From NCBI GenBank assembly GCA_016748015.1, contig JAAOMT010000770.1, positions 110,700-137,928 of the forward strand: a stretch of DNA of 27,229 nt, in the 5' to 3' direction. The notes under the pieces are model-generated. The model did not search any database and was not told the origin of the DNA. It saw only the letters and a program-made list of their open reading frames with translations. This document shows, in pieces, positions 1 through 9,964 of the stretch. Origin of the DNA: Geosiphon pyriformis. Taxonomy: Eukaryota; Glomeromycota; Glomeromycetes; Archaeosporales; Geosiphonaceae. Both the position numbers and the translations under genes were made by a program. Position 1 is the first letter of the stretch. Each line of letters begins with the position of its first letter.

Positions 1-558
1 CCATAGATCATGATTCATCGCGGGTAATTAATTCAATTGCGGAATTTTCGGATTATCTCTTATCAAAATCACCATTGTAAAACATTATATTAGGCATGTG
101 TTATTTGATTGAATATATAAGGTTTAACTGTCTCATCATAAAACGCGTCATTTAAAAATATTTTCATTAATACTTGTGGCGGTATTTAAGTATAAGGAAA
201 TGTTTTATAAACGACTAATTGAAAAGAATTCTTGCAAAACAAACAATAAATTGTCCGGTGAATTGTGAAAGGATAGCTTCAATTGAGTTTTATGATTCTG
301 CGTAAAATGGCGATATAAAGTTCAGATTTTAAAACTTTGGAACGGGTTGTATTACTAGGCCATTGGCTTAAAAAACCTGGAAGCTTAATTATTTGAATTT
401 GGCTTGTTATAGACCAAACATTTTGAAAATTTGGAAACCCCTCATTGCAATACTCAAAACATTTAAATTAACTCTATATCTGATAAAAAGTTAAACAAAA
501 ATGATGGCGATATATTTTTAGATTTTCCGTTTATTTTATTGGTCACGAATGACTATAA
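1..558. other. 5' region without a recognisable gene
   Basis: I find no long open frame, RNA gene or transposon protein here. Base composition is less extreme than the AT-rich blocks further right, and several CpG dinucleotides survive (for example near 20-21 and 40-41), so this stretch has not decayed like the repeats. It may be the upstream region of the open frames that follow. Confidence 0.4.
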
Positions 559-561
559 AAG
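553..561 (+). promoter_or_regulatory. possible TATA box
   Basis: A good TATA-type match, CTATAAAAG, lies about 55 bases before the open frame noted from 613. In so AT-rich a sequence such matches are expected by chance. It is reported only because it sits at a plausible distance before the one non-transposon open frame. No in-frame ATG follows at the expected place, which weakens the link. Confidence 0.2.
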
Positions 562-612
562 GTTAGTGGGAATTTTCGGTGCAAAGAATTACTTTTAAAT
601 AAAGTATCAAGT

Positions 613-1074
613 TTGTTTAACTTTTTTAACCTGCGAAGTAGATGTTCAAATTCCATAAAACATCAAAAATTTATTAACCTCAATGAAAATTTTTACACTT
701 TTTGTATAAATTGGTTATTTAACAAAAAAAATTCTTATAAAGAAGAAGAACACACTCACAGCAATTCATTTGGGATAACCGAGGAAGATAATGAATTTTT
801 TCATTCTCGTAAAAATTTACATATAGAGACCAGAAATATCCCAGATTTTAAAACAACAAAAAGTCTTAGAAAATCTGCTAGCCAGATTTTTCCATTTCGA
901 AAGTTCACTAGTCAGCCTTTTAAAATTCGAAAATCTGCCAGCCAGCTTTTTTCTTCTCGAAATGCTCAAAAATCAGAACTGAACAATGGGAATGAAAAAG
1001 TTTTCTTTTCGAAGAAAAGGCAGAAGTCGCGAAATAAAATCCATAATAAGCAGAGTTTAGTTAACTTTAACTAG
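613..1074 (+). CDS. unknown basic repeat-containing protein, possible exon
   Basis: This open frame of about 153 codons is not recognised. It is rich in Lys, Arg, Ser, Asn and Phe, and carries three tandem 10-residue units from 868 to 957 of the type R-K-S-A-S-Q-x-F-x-x. R-K-S-A-S resembles a basophilic kinase or SR-like motif, but that is only a resemblance. The frame is open back to about 559 yet contains no ATG; 613 is a TTG, so the true start is unknown and may lie in an upstream exon. No signal peptide or membrane segment is visible. The same R-S-A-S-Q-P motif appears in another frame downstream (within 1175-1492), which suggests one spliced gene with an intron between roughly 1055 and 1211. 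It could instead be a gene remnant. Confidence 0.35.
   Translation: MFNFFNLRSRCSNSIKHQKFINLNENFYTFCINWLFNKKNSYKEEEHTHSNSFGITEEDNEFFHSRKNLHIETRNIPDFKTTKSLRKSASQIFPFRKFTSQPFKIRKSASQLFSSRNAQKSELNNGNEKVFFSKKRQKSRNKIHNKQSLVNFN
868..957 (+). repeat. three tandem 30-bp units (10 codons each)
   Basis: The units begin at 868, 898 and 928 and keep the reading frame. Units 1 and 3 both encode R-K-S-A-S-Q followed by a hydrophobic residue and Phe; unit 2 has R-K-F-T-S-Q-P-F. Several differences between units 1 and 3 are at third codon positions (GCT/GCC), which hints at selection on the protein when the repeats formed. Confidence 0.6.
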
Positions 1075-1174
1075 AGATAAAACAAGTGTCGAATCTTTGA
1101 GAGGTAATGATGATAACTAAAGCAAAAAGAAAAATCTAAATGACAGGATAAATGTAAAATGGCATAAGCTCTCA

Positions 1175-1492
1175 TTGAAAATTTTACTAAAGCCCTTGAA
1201 ATCCCAACTAGCTAACAAGATAATTTTCCAAGAAAATCTCGAACATTCATCAAATTCAAATCACTTAATAATTCCATCAAGCCATGCAGCTAGCAAAAAA
1301 AATAGATTACAAAGGACAAAGTTTGTGCGAAATAATCTACAATCAAAAAATCTTCATCGAAGTGCTTCACAACCAATTATTACAACAGCGATACCTCTAA
1401 GTCGTCACACCTCCTTGATTGAAATATGTCTAAAAGCATCAGAAAAAGGTCCATCAAACCAGGGACGATCAAAAAAGTTGGCCAACATCTAG
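1175..1492 (+). CDS. unknown Ser/Arg-rich open frame, possible second exon
   Basis: This is an unrecognised open frame of about 105 codons with no in-frame ATG start (1175 is TTG). It is Ser, Lys and Asn rich, and around 1352-1372 it encodes H-R-S-A-S-Q-P, close to the tandem units of the frame at 613-1074. It may be a downstream exon of that gene; a possible acceptor (branch-like ACTAA followed by an AG) lies at about 1183-1211. The 3' side runs into gypsy pol sequence by about 1545, so the gene, if real, is probably truncated by that element. Function unknown. Confidence 0.3.
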   Translation: MKILLKPLKSQLANKIIFQENLEHSSNSNHLIIPSSHAASKKNRLQRTKFVRNNLQSKNLHRSASQPIITTAIPLSRHTSLIEICLKASEKGPSNQGRSKKLANI

Positions 1493-1544
1493 CTCTACTC
1501 AAACCTCCCATTAATCCTCTTCAGCCAGTTGAACAGAGTAATTA

Positions 1545-2260
1545 CTCCAGCAAGATATTGCCATTCTCATCAGTAAACAACAGCATAACTTCTCTTTTAC
1601 TTTTGAACTCAAGCTCACTAACAATGCGTGTATCAACATGAAAATATACCAGCAGATGCAACTCAAACAGCTTTTAGCCAAATTTTCTGATATCTTTGTA
1701 AAGAATGATAATAATCTTGGAATACAAATATTGTTAAATATAACATACACACAGAAGATGTTTAACCAATAAGACAACAAACATACAAAGTCTCACTAGC
1801 TAGCCACCATTTTATTCGAAAAAATTTCAAAAAATACTAAACAATAGTCCTATCCAATTCTCAATGAATTCTTGAATCTCACCAGTAGCTGTAGTTAAGA
1901 AAAAGAATGGAAAAATCCAATTTTATGTTGACTATAGAAAACTAAACAATATCATGAAAAAAGATGTTTATTTCTTTACTCAAAATTGATAACATACTAA
2001 ATGTTCTTAAAAAATCTAAATAATTTTCAATCTTAAACTTGATCAGTAGTTATTGGCAAGTTAAAATAAGTTTAAAAGATAGAAAAAAACAACATTGGCC
2101 ATTTAAAAAAGAGATTATAAGTTTAATATTATGTTTTTTGGACTCACTAATGCATCAGCAAAATTTTAGCAATTAATAAATGTTGTATACTTTGAATTAT
2201 TATAAAAGTTAGAAATAATGTACTTGGATAATAGTATATAATTCTTCTTTAATCAATTCT
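1545..2260 (+). pseudogene. Ty3/gypsy pol fragment (reverse transcriptase)
   Basis: When frames are followed across indels, this stretch reads as the linker and fingers/palm of a Ty3/gypsy reverse transcriptase. From 1660 it gives L-L-A-K-F-S-D-I-F, then about 1884-1950 S-P-V-A-V-V-K-K-K-N-G-K followed by V-D-Y-R-K-L-N, then S-Y-W-Q-V near 2050, and F-G-L-T-N-A near 2140. The catalytic box, normally Y-L/V-D-D, reads Y-L-D-N at 2221-2232, so the second Asp is lost by one G-to-A change. At least two frameshifts and several stops are present. Nothing recognisable of RNase H or integrase follows. The 5' edge is uncertain because I cannot find an LTR, primer binding site or target duplication. It probably cuts into the unknown open frames upstream. 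Confidence 0.8.
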
Positions 2261-4170
2261 AAAATATATTTTAAATTTAAATCAATTGATATTATTGAAC
2301 AATCGCTTAATTTAAATATTTTATTTTTACATTTTTAACTACTTCATTAATAAAAAAATTTCACAAAATAATTTATAAAACACAAACCAAAAACAATTAA
2401 AAACAAAAAAACACAAAAACAATTTACTAAAAAAAATTTTTTTTTTATTTTATTTATTTTTTCTGTATTATCAAACATAATTTTTCTTTAATAATTATCT
2501 CAAAAGTTAATGCTAACTTTAAAAACAATTTTTGCTTTTTTATTTACCAAATTAAATGCATTTAAAAAAAACTGCTTTACTAAAAAACTATAATTCTTAT
2601 AAAAAAAATATAAAAAGTATTTGGCATATATTTTTAAATATACTTAACCTTTAATGAAACTTAAAATTAAAAAAAAGATTATATTATTAATAATTTAAAT
2701 CAAAAATTATTACAAATTTTTTCTTGATTTTTAACATTTATTATTATTTTACAAATTATATTAATTATTTAATATTTTACTAATTTTTAAAGTTATAAAA
2801 CTGGTTTTTTTTACTAATATTATTAATTAAAATTTGGGTCAAAATTACTATTATTATTAATTAAAATTTAAACCAGTAATTATTTTTAATATTTAGTAAA
2901 TTTTTATTATGTCAATTCCATATTTTTTATTATTTAGAGTATAATATTTCAATTTTTATATTAAATAATACAAAATACTTGATATTAATTTACAAATATA
3001 ACAAAATACTATGCTTAAATTTTATAATAATAGTAATTTCAAGCAATTTAGGTAAATTTCAAGCGGTTTAAGTTAAAATTTATGTATTTTCTTGATAAAT
3101 TTTAAATAATTTAAATAAGTTCATTTTTTTTAAAAAATTAGCCAATATTTTAATAAAAACAAAAGTTTAAAACATAAAATAATACAATAAAAATCTGAAT
3201 AAAAAAAAATTTGGTTTTTAAAATAATAATTTTACAATAAATAAACTTGTAATAAAATAATAAATGTTTTGAATATTTGAATTTTAATATAAAGTTACAA
3301 TATTTTTTAAAATATTAAAAATATATATTACAATAATAAAATTTTAATAATAATATATAAGCCTTAAATTTAAAGTTATTTTTAACAAATACATCTTATT
3401 AAAAACCAAAAATTTTAATAATATTAATTGATATTAATAAAAATTAATAATTAATTTTACATAAACTTAATTGGTTAACTTTTTTATGATTGTATTATCT
3501 TTAAAATCAGTAATATAATTATTTAAATATATATTAAACTTGTTTTTTAATTTATTAATTTTAATTATAATATTAAAATTTAAAGCATATTTTTTTTAAT
3601 TGTTTTTAAATAATTTAACTTGTTGTTAAGTTATTTATTATACATAAAATATTTATAAATTAATTTAATAACTTAATATTATATATATTAAAGTTATTAT
3701 TTTTAAAGTTTAATTATATAATTTGTTTAATAATATTATTATAATCAAATATAATATATTAGCAGATAACAAAAAAATACAATTGTATAACAATAAAAAT
3801 AATAAAAGTATAATTTAATTTTAATAAGCAAATTAAATTAATAAAAATAATAAAAATAACAAAAAAATATAAAAATAAAAAATAATCTATAATATTAAAA
3901 AAAAGATAACATATTAATATAATTTTATGTTTTATGTTAGTATTTTTAGAATTTAATATTAAATATTTATAAAAAACTAATAAATATACAAATAAAAAAA
4001 AAAATAAAAAAAAATTAATATTATTGTATTTATTTTTGTTTTAAATAAATTTAATTTAAATATAAATAAATTTTTAAAACTTTAAAAAATCTTACTTATA
4101 TATTCTTAAAAAAAGAATTAATTATTAATCAATAATTATATTAATATTTACTTTTAAAAATAAGATAAAA
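2261..4170. other. extremely AT-rich stretch, no gene seen
   Basis: About 1.9 kb made almost wholly of A and T, with no open frame worth calling on either strand and no tRNA or rRNA signature. It may hold transposon copies decayed past recognition, since the downstream repeats show the same GC-to-AT drift in milder form. I could not align any part of it convincingly to the repeat families in the window. Confidence 0.5.
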
Positions 4171-4196
4171 AAAAAACTCTTTGTTTCCTTAATTTT

Positions 4197-6325
4197 ATGA
4201 CCACAACCAAAGCAAAAAGTAAAAAAGCTGCATCTAATATCTGTCCTGAGATATCTAATAAAATTTCAACCAGAGGAGCTCTCTCTGTTGTAAAAACAAC
4301 TAGACAGAACGTTTTAGAAGCCTTTTCTTTACCCAATAATTATAATAAGCTGTCTTTGGTAGCCACTAAAGCAACTTTCTCATTTTTGGCTGGTTTTTCA
4401 TTAGTCAAAGTTCCCTCAAAAAAACACACTTGGGTTAGTCCCAGTGTTGCCTCCACCCTGACTAAGAGCCCAAAAGTTTTAATAATAGACCAGTAAATAA
4501 GCTGGTTTTCCCCTTTATAGATTTAATACTTGGTGCTTCTAGCACCACCTTTTCAAAAAAAATGATCAAAAAGACTAAAAGTTCAGAAAAGTGGGAGCAG
4601 TTGCTTGTTTCTGCTATTGTTATACCAAACCCCTTTGTGGTTTCCAATGAGATCTTAGATGAGATCTCTGTAGTATTATCTGACACATCATCCAAAATAG
4701 GCTTAGATCAACCACTGCTTGTGTTGCCAAATGTGGTGTCTTCTGGCAGATCATTGCCAGTTTTAGAAGCAAAACAATCTTTTCCTGTTGGGTTATCTGT
4801 TCTTGTGAACTGGACTGATCAGATAGAAACTGAATCATCTTTTCCTCTAGTTTCTGGTGTTATTTCTGGTGGTGCTTGAAAAACTATCACTAGTCGTCAA
4901 AGGTTTGCTGGGTGCGTGGCCTCCACTCTGGTGCCTGGTGGTACTTTTAAAATCAAATTGGCTCATGTTAAGGCTGTTTTTCAGTCTGTACATGGTTTTT
5001 TGGGTGCTAAGTCTGTTTCAAAAGACAATGTGAAGCTTTTTTGTATGGAATTTACTTCTCAAACTTCTTTAGATGCTGTGTTTTTAGTTGAACTTACAAG
5101 CTCTGTTTGTCTTATTACTCTTAAAATTGCCAAGTCTTTGGTAGTTTCTGAGTCTGGATCCTCTTCTGCTGCTGTTGTGCTGTGTGATATGCCTTTGAGT
5201 GTGTCTGCTGCTGACATTAAAACAGCTTTTAGTGTTTTTGGTATGGTTATTCATGTTGTGCTAAAGTCTGCTGGCATTTGGCAATATGTGGTGGTTTATT
5301 TTGAGAAGTTAGATTTTGCCATGTCTGCTTTGAATTATTGGTTAGTATTGGTGAGCAAGAATAGTATTAGAATCCTTTCCTTGGTGAATCAAAATAAGAC
5401 TATTTTGTTTCATGATAGGTTTAAGGCCAAGTTGGTCAACTTTCCTCCTGGCTGTACTGTCTTTGAAATCAGTAATATGATTTCTCAGGTTGGTGGCCGA
5501 TCTTGTTTTATTCCTTGGTCTCCTAATTCTGGTCATTATCTCCACTTTGCTTTAGTTACATTTGGCTTCCAAGCTGATTTGGACCTTGTTATTGCCAATA
5601 CTGGTATGCTTAGAAAGTGCCATATCTGGTGGGAGACTCTTAATTATCAGTGTTGTTTTTGGTATTAAAAAACAGGTCACTTGGCTGTAGACTGTAAAGT
5701 TGCTTTATCTCTCTTTCCTAAGGCTCCCAAGATGTTCAAACCACATTTTGTTGGTTCTTTGTCTTATGCTAAGACATTTGCTCTCTCTGTTATGTCTGAC
5801 TTTTCTTCTTTGGTGGCTTTCGTCTCTCCTGTGGCTGTTGTTGATCCTGTTGTTAGGTCTAGATTGGACTCTTTGGAAAAGCAAATTTCGGATTTGGCTG
5901 CTTTGGTAAAGTCTATTGTTGAGCCTGTTGGCTTTTTGGTTGTCTTGGTATCTCATTTCTTTGATGATAATGCTGTTAAGACTGTTAAGTTAGAGAAAAA
6001 TTTTCTTTCTATGAAATATGCTTCTAACAATTTTGCCAATCTTTTGGTTGGTGTGTCTAAGGATATTGCTTGTTTTAGATCTGAAGTTGACTTTAGTGGC
6101 ATAGATTATGATGATATGCAGGCCGCCAAACCTTTTTTCTTAAGTGAAAACACTGTTAAGCATGTTATAGCTTTGTGGCGAATGTCAAATGCTAAGATTA
6201 GAAGTAGTGTTGAATCTACTAGATTATTTCTTAGTGAGTTTATTTTTGATTCTAGAAATCTGAATGGTATTATTGAAAAAATTTGTGGATTGGGATTATT
6301 CTCACTTCTTATTATTTTAGCATAG
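4197..6325 (+). pseudogene. LINE-type ORF1 protein, RNA-binding (copy A)
   Basis: ORF1 proteins of LINEs bind the element RNA as a ribonucleoprotein. This frame would be about 709 residues apart from three lesions: a one-base loss in the T run at 4477-4480, TGA at 4877-4879 and TAA at 5666-5668. Order of parts: a Lys/Ser-rich N-terminus (4197-4880); an RRM-like fold (about 5165-5390, with V-V-L-C-D-M-P-L as the first strand); a second RRM-like fold (about 5425-5640); a CCHC knuckle (about 5650-5692) reading C-F-W-Y-stop-K-T-G-H-L-A-V-D-C, in which Cys 2 has become Tyr; then a Leu/Val heptad-like coiled coil (about 5855-5950) and a C-terminal domain. The start is supported by the same ATG and leader in copies B and C. 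The lesions fit C-to-T or G-to-A change apart from the indel. Confidence 0.75.
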
Positions 6326-6440
6326 TGTGTCCTTGATTGGTCCGAGTAACTAGTCACATATAGAAAGCACATAGTTAACATCTAGTTTAGATTATTTCTT
6401 TGATGTATAGTACTAAATTGTTTTTGGGCTGCACTCATTA
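6326..6440 (+). other. 3' UTR of copy A, shared with autonomous LINE
   Basis: The segment from the stop codon through GGGCTGCACTCATTAA aligns along its length with the inverted 6621-6510 stretch ending the autonomous LINE and with 20217-20103 ending copy CD. The best kept block is CTAGTTTAGATTA (A: 6382-6394). In stringent LINEs the 3' UTR is what the reverse transcriptase recognises, so this shared end is the proposed handle for trans-mobilisation. Confidence 0.7.
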
Positions 6441-6510
6441 AGCAAATAAAAAAAAAATAAGATAACTAATTATTAATAATAATTAATACTTTTTTTTTAT
6501 TAATTTAATG
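6441..6510. repeat. tail-to-tail junction of two LINE-type elements
   Basis: The A-rich tail of copy A (AAATAAAAAAAAAATAAG, about 6445-6463) and the T-rich mirror tail of the minus-strand LINE (about 6488-6505) flank a short palindromic centre (AATTATTAATAATAATTAAT, about 6469-6488). Together with the flanking inverted 3' UTRs this makes a long imperfect inverted repeat. Confidence 0.6.
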
Positions 6511-6621
6511 AATAAAGCCCAAATATTATCTAGCACAATATATTAAACTAAGTAATCTAAACTAAATGTAAATTATGTATTTTTTATATATAATTAGCCA
6601 CTCAGATTGATCAGAGCAACA
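6510..6621 (-). other. 3' UTR of the autonomous LINE
   Basis: Read on the minus strand it begins TAGTGTTGCTCTGATC and ends GGGCTTTATTCATTAA before an A-rich tail. It matches the 3' UTRs of the ORF1-only copies A and CD block by block, including TTTAGTTTAGATTACTTAG. Confidence 0.7.
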
Positions 6622-6861
6622 CTACAAATTAATTTTAACAGACATCATACTATCAATACCAGAAAATAAACAACAAAATATACAAAAACCAAAGCCAACA
6701 TCATGCATTTTAGAAATCTTAAGTAATCTAACAATACCAGTAAAAAGCAAAAATAAAAGACTATAGACCATAAAAAACATCAAGCTATTATGTGCAATCA
6801 GGTCTTTTTTTTCACAAATGTCTTATATTTAGCTTTAATCATCTATATCTTGGTATGATAA

Positions 6862-7830
6862 TATTACTAGAAATTTTTGGTCTCTATTTTTGAATATTGT
6901 TAATGTCTGTTGGTTGTAAATTCACGTTTTTTTGAAAGTAGTTAGATCTTTAATAACTGAATTTATTTTGAAATTATCTCTTATAATTTGAATTACTGGG
7001 CTTATAAGTAGAATAACCAATTTTATGCCAGTTATTTTGTGTAGTTACATTCTAATAAACATCAACTTTTTCCCAGAAATTGCTTATCTGGAAGCTCATT
7101 AAAAATATGTAATTACTTTGCTGTAAAAGTCAACTCTTCTACAGAAATCTTGTCTGTAGACTACTTTAATAATTATAATAAAAAAAGTAAAAAAAAATAT
7201 AAAAAATATAAAAAAATAAAATTCTGTCAAAAGAAACGTTTTTTATTCAGATCTTGAGTCACTAACAGATTATTGAAATTGGTAGCTAATCAATTTCAAA
7301 ACATTAGTTGTGTTAAGGAAATTTCAAGTATAATATTTAAGGATTTGGTTTTTTGAATATTTTAATTTTTATTTGATTTTATAAAAGTGTATAAGAGATA
7401 ATTTGTTTTAATTAAGGTATTTAAAATAAAATACTATAGTAAAATATATTTTCTTAAAGAAAGAAATTCTTTTTTTATACAACTTGTTGTAATACTAGTC
7501 TTTGAACTTGTACTTTTCTTTTTGCTATAATTTTTGTAAATTAAAGATATATTTTGGCAAACTACAAATTATTTTTACAAACTATTAATTATTTCAGCCA
7601 ATTTTCATCAATTTCGGCAAATTTTGACTATATTAAGTGGTTTAGAGTATTGTGTAATTTGATTATCTTAATTTCTATAATACAAATCAGATAATTAATT
7701 AAATAATAATATTTAATAATTGGATTAAATAATAAATAATAATTAAAATAATAATAATATATACTAATTAATAATAGAAATTATAAGAGTAACTTTATGC
7801 TAATTAATAGCAAAAATTTTACTGGTAACA
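6862..7830 (+). mobile_element. solo LTR-like element LTR2a in LINE ORF2
   Basis: This 969-bp insertion is closely related to 16934-17807. Its ends read TATTACTAG...CTGGTAACA, a decayed TGTTAC...TAACA pair. The flanks are ATAA (6858-6861) and GTGA (7831-7834), a 4-bp target duplication that differs only by G/A. LINE ORF2 protein resumes on each side. It carries about 120 bp near 7305-7450 not present in LTR2b. It holds no open frame. Orientation is arbitrary because no internal element is attached. Confidence 0.75.
7264..7305 (+). repeat. stem-loop in LTR2a
   Basis: TTGAAATTG and CAATTTCAA (9-bp arms) flank GGTAGCTAAT-type loop sequence. The outer stem seen in LTR2b (AACAGTT with AACTGTT) is partly lost here (AACAGAT with ACATTAG). 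Confidence 0.55.
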
Positions 7831-9764
7831 GTGAGCTGTCTCTAAGTTCTGAACTAATTTTACAATCATTTTATTGGCAATCTTGCCATTCTCAAAAACA
7901 AATACAGTCTCTAAAAATTATTCCTTAAACAAGAAACCATTACCCAAAGCAGTATAAACAATATTATTAGAAACACACAAAGAAAGCATTTGCAATATCC
8001 AAAATAATGACAAACTTAAACCTGACAAAATATCCCACTAAGTCAAATGTAACCTAAACAGATTTTCATAAATCTTAAAGTCAATTATATATACAAAGAA
8101 ATAGTTAAAACTCTTCATCTCTCCACAATAAAGATATAACACACTAGGGTAACTTTGATTATATAAATGCTTTCAAACAGCAACCAATAGGTAATAGTAT
8201 AAAGCCTTTATAAAATATGATTATAAATTAGCCATGAACTTACTTGTAAAACCAGTTGTCATATGTAAATTAAAATGCTAAACTGAAAAAATGCAAACCC
8301 AATCTATGTTATCAATCATGCTTTTGTTAATAACATCAAAACCAGATTTAATTTCTCAATAAGCACAATAAACAGCTTTAAAAATCCCACAAGTAAAATA
8401 ACAAACATTTCCAAACACCACTACACTATCAGCTCTAATGAATTTTTCTATAACCAGAACAAAAAGCACCAAATTTAAATCAATAGCCAAACCAGTCAGC
8501 TCATTAATATGCTTATTGTCCAATACATTCAAATATCCCTTAATCTTGCACCAAAAAACATTAAGCCTCTTACTTTTAATTGAGTTCATAACACTATATC
8601 TTTATATTTAACAATGATTGTAAAAATTTGGTAAAGCCAAATTTAACTCTACAGCACAAGCATTCAAAACAGTTTAACTGTCAGAATACACTATAACAGA
8701 GCTGTTAACAGGAACACACCTTAAAGCCAGAACAATTGCTTATAATTCTACCATTGTAAAGAATATTAACTTTTTAACTTTAACATTAATATCTACACTC
8801 AAGTTAGAGAAAAATACAGCAGCACTACATTTTATTTTACATGTGTCCAAATTTCTTAAAGACTCATCTGTAAATACACTAATGACATTCAATTTGATGG
8901 CAGAAAAACATTGTATTACTTCAAAAACACCACCAAAATCACAAATGTTCAAAGATTAGGAGCCAACAATAGATAACTCATTAAACAATGCAAACCCGAC
9001 TAAGAAATCACATGCCAATTTGAACCAGCCAGGAACTAGGCCTCTTGAATTGAATTTCTTCCAATGGTAAAAACTTTTTTAATCATAGATTAACTCTTTT
9101 TTGTCATATAATTAGTTGACAAAAGTGACTTCAAATCTCTTAAATAAATGTAAAACCAATTTAGAACTTGCAAATCTAAAAATTTATGATTAAACAAGTA
9201 ACCAAGAAGTCCACAAACATTTAAAAAACTTAATACAGATGCTATTTTGCACTTGGCTTGCAATTATTTGAATGATTTCAATTCATATAATAATGAATAG
9301 TAAAAAGCCTTGTTAAAAAAATTTTTTGGCAGGCCAGCTTTTATTCTCAAATTTTTTTTAATCAGCATATCTTACTTAATACACATACTTTTAAAGACAA
9401 AACTAAACTGAGTTCTGTAACTAATTATAAGTTACAGTACAGCCAAGACTAAATAAAAAAACTGTTTGTTCAAAATAGCTTTCTTCAAAACCAAATTAAC
9501 AAAAAACCTAATATTTAAATGAGTTTTTGTCACACTAGGCTTGGACAAGTTCTTAAAAAACAAAATAATTCTGAGATATCTATGAAACTCTTTTTTATAA
9601 GCAACTGAAATTAGTAAACTATTTATTGATAATAAAGTATCTTTAACTTTCCAGTTGATAAAGATGGCCACTATTACTTATAGAATATAGGAAGTATATT
9701 AGCATATAAATTAGCCAATCAGAAATAGACATAGTAAATATGGAATTCTATGATTTTTCTTAGA

Positions 9765-9923
9765 GAAATTACAAAATTCCAGGAATTTCAGAATTCTTGT
9801 ATAAAGAATTACAGGATTTTAGGAATTTCAGGATTTTTGTATAAGGAATTACATGATTCCAAAATTCCAGAATTCTTCTCAAAAGAATTGCAGGATTCCA
9901 GAAATTCTAGGATTTCTGGTGTG
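9765..9923 (+). repeat. four tandem ~40-bp units in LTR1-1 U3
   Basis: Units begin near 9765, 9806, 9846 and 9885, each starting GAATT(A/G)C(A)-GGATT and containing AGAATTCTT/AGGATTTTT-type blocks. They lie upstream of the TATA box, where enhancer-like repeats occur in many LTRs. Copy 2 has only about one and a half related units; copies 3 and 4 lack them. Confidence 0.7.
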
Positions 9924-9955
9924 AAAATTTAAGGAATTGAGAAATCTTAATTATG

Positions 9956-9964
9956 TATATATAG
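9956..9964 (+). promoter_or_regulatory. TATA box of LTR1-1
   Basis: TATATATAG followed by TGATAGCATTAGAAG is kept in all four LTR1 copies at the same place relative to downstream sequence, although the upstream U3 differs. The upstream CCAAT at 9715-9719 is also in copy 2. Confidence 0.5.

Larger units (their letters stand above)
4175..6463 (+). mobile_element. ORF1-only LINE-like element, copy A (half-LINE)
   Basis: The least decayed copy of an element of about 2.25 kb. It has a short T-rich 5' leader with conserved TTTGTTTCCTTAATTTT just before the ATG at 4197, one ORF1-type gene (4197-6325), a 3' UTR of about 110 nt (6326-6440) and an A-rich tail (to about 6463). No endonuclease or reverse transcriptase frame lies between the ORF1 stop and the 3' UTR. 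Copies B and CD have the same order and the same ends, so this is a family structure and not a one-off deletion. The 3' UTR is shared with the autonomous LINE that sits tail-to-tail with it. It was probably mobilised in trans by that LINE type. Confidence 0.75.

Noticed and set aside
1511-1780. Minus-strand 89-codon open frame
   Set aside because: It is opposite the Ty3/gypsy pol reading that continues into clear reverse transcriptase motifs.
2261-4170. Organellar DNA or replication origin suggested by extreme AT content
   Set aside because: No mitochondrial gene, tRNA or origin motif is visible, and nuclear-type retrotransposons lie on both sides.
4154-4838. Minus-strand open frames across 4154-4336, 4462-4695 and 4620-4838
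   Set aside because: They lie opposite the ORF1 frame of copy A, which has recognisable domains and a conserved start; they are antisense shadows.
9765-9923. CRISPR-like array
   Set aside because: The units are contiguous tandem repeats without unique spacers, inside an LTR in a eukaryotic context.
9750-9932. Plus-strand frame with repeated peptide units
   Set aside because: It is only the translation of the ~40-bp tandem repeat in the LTR1-1 U3; the related repeat in copy 2 does not keep the frame.
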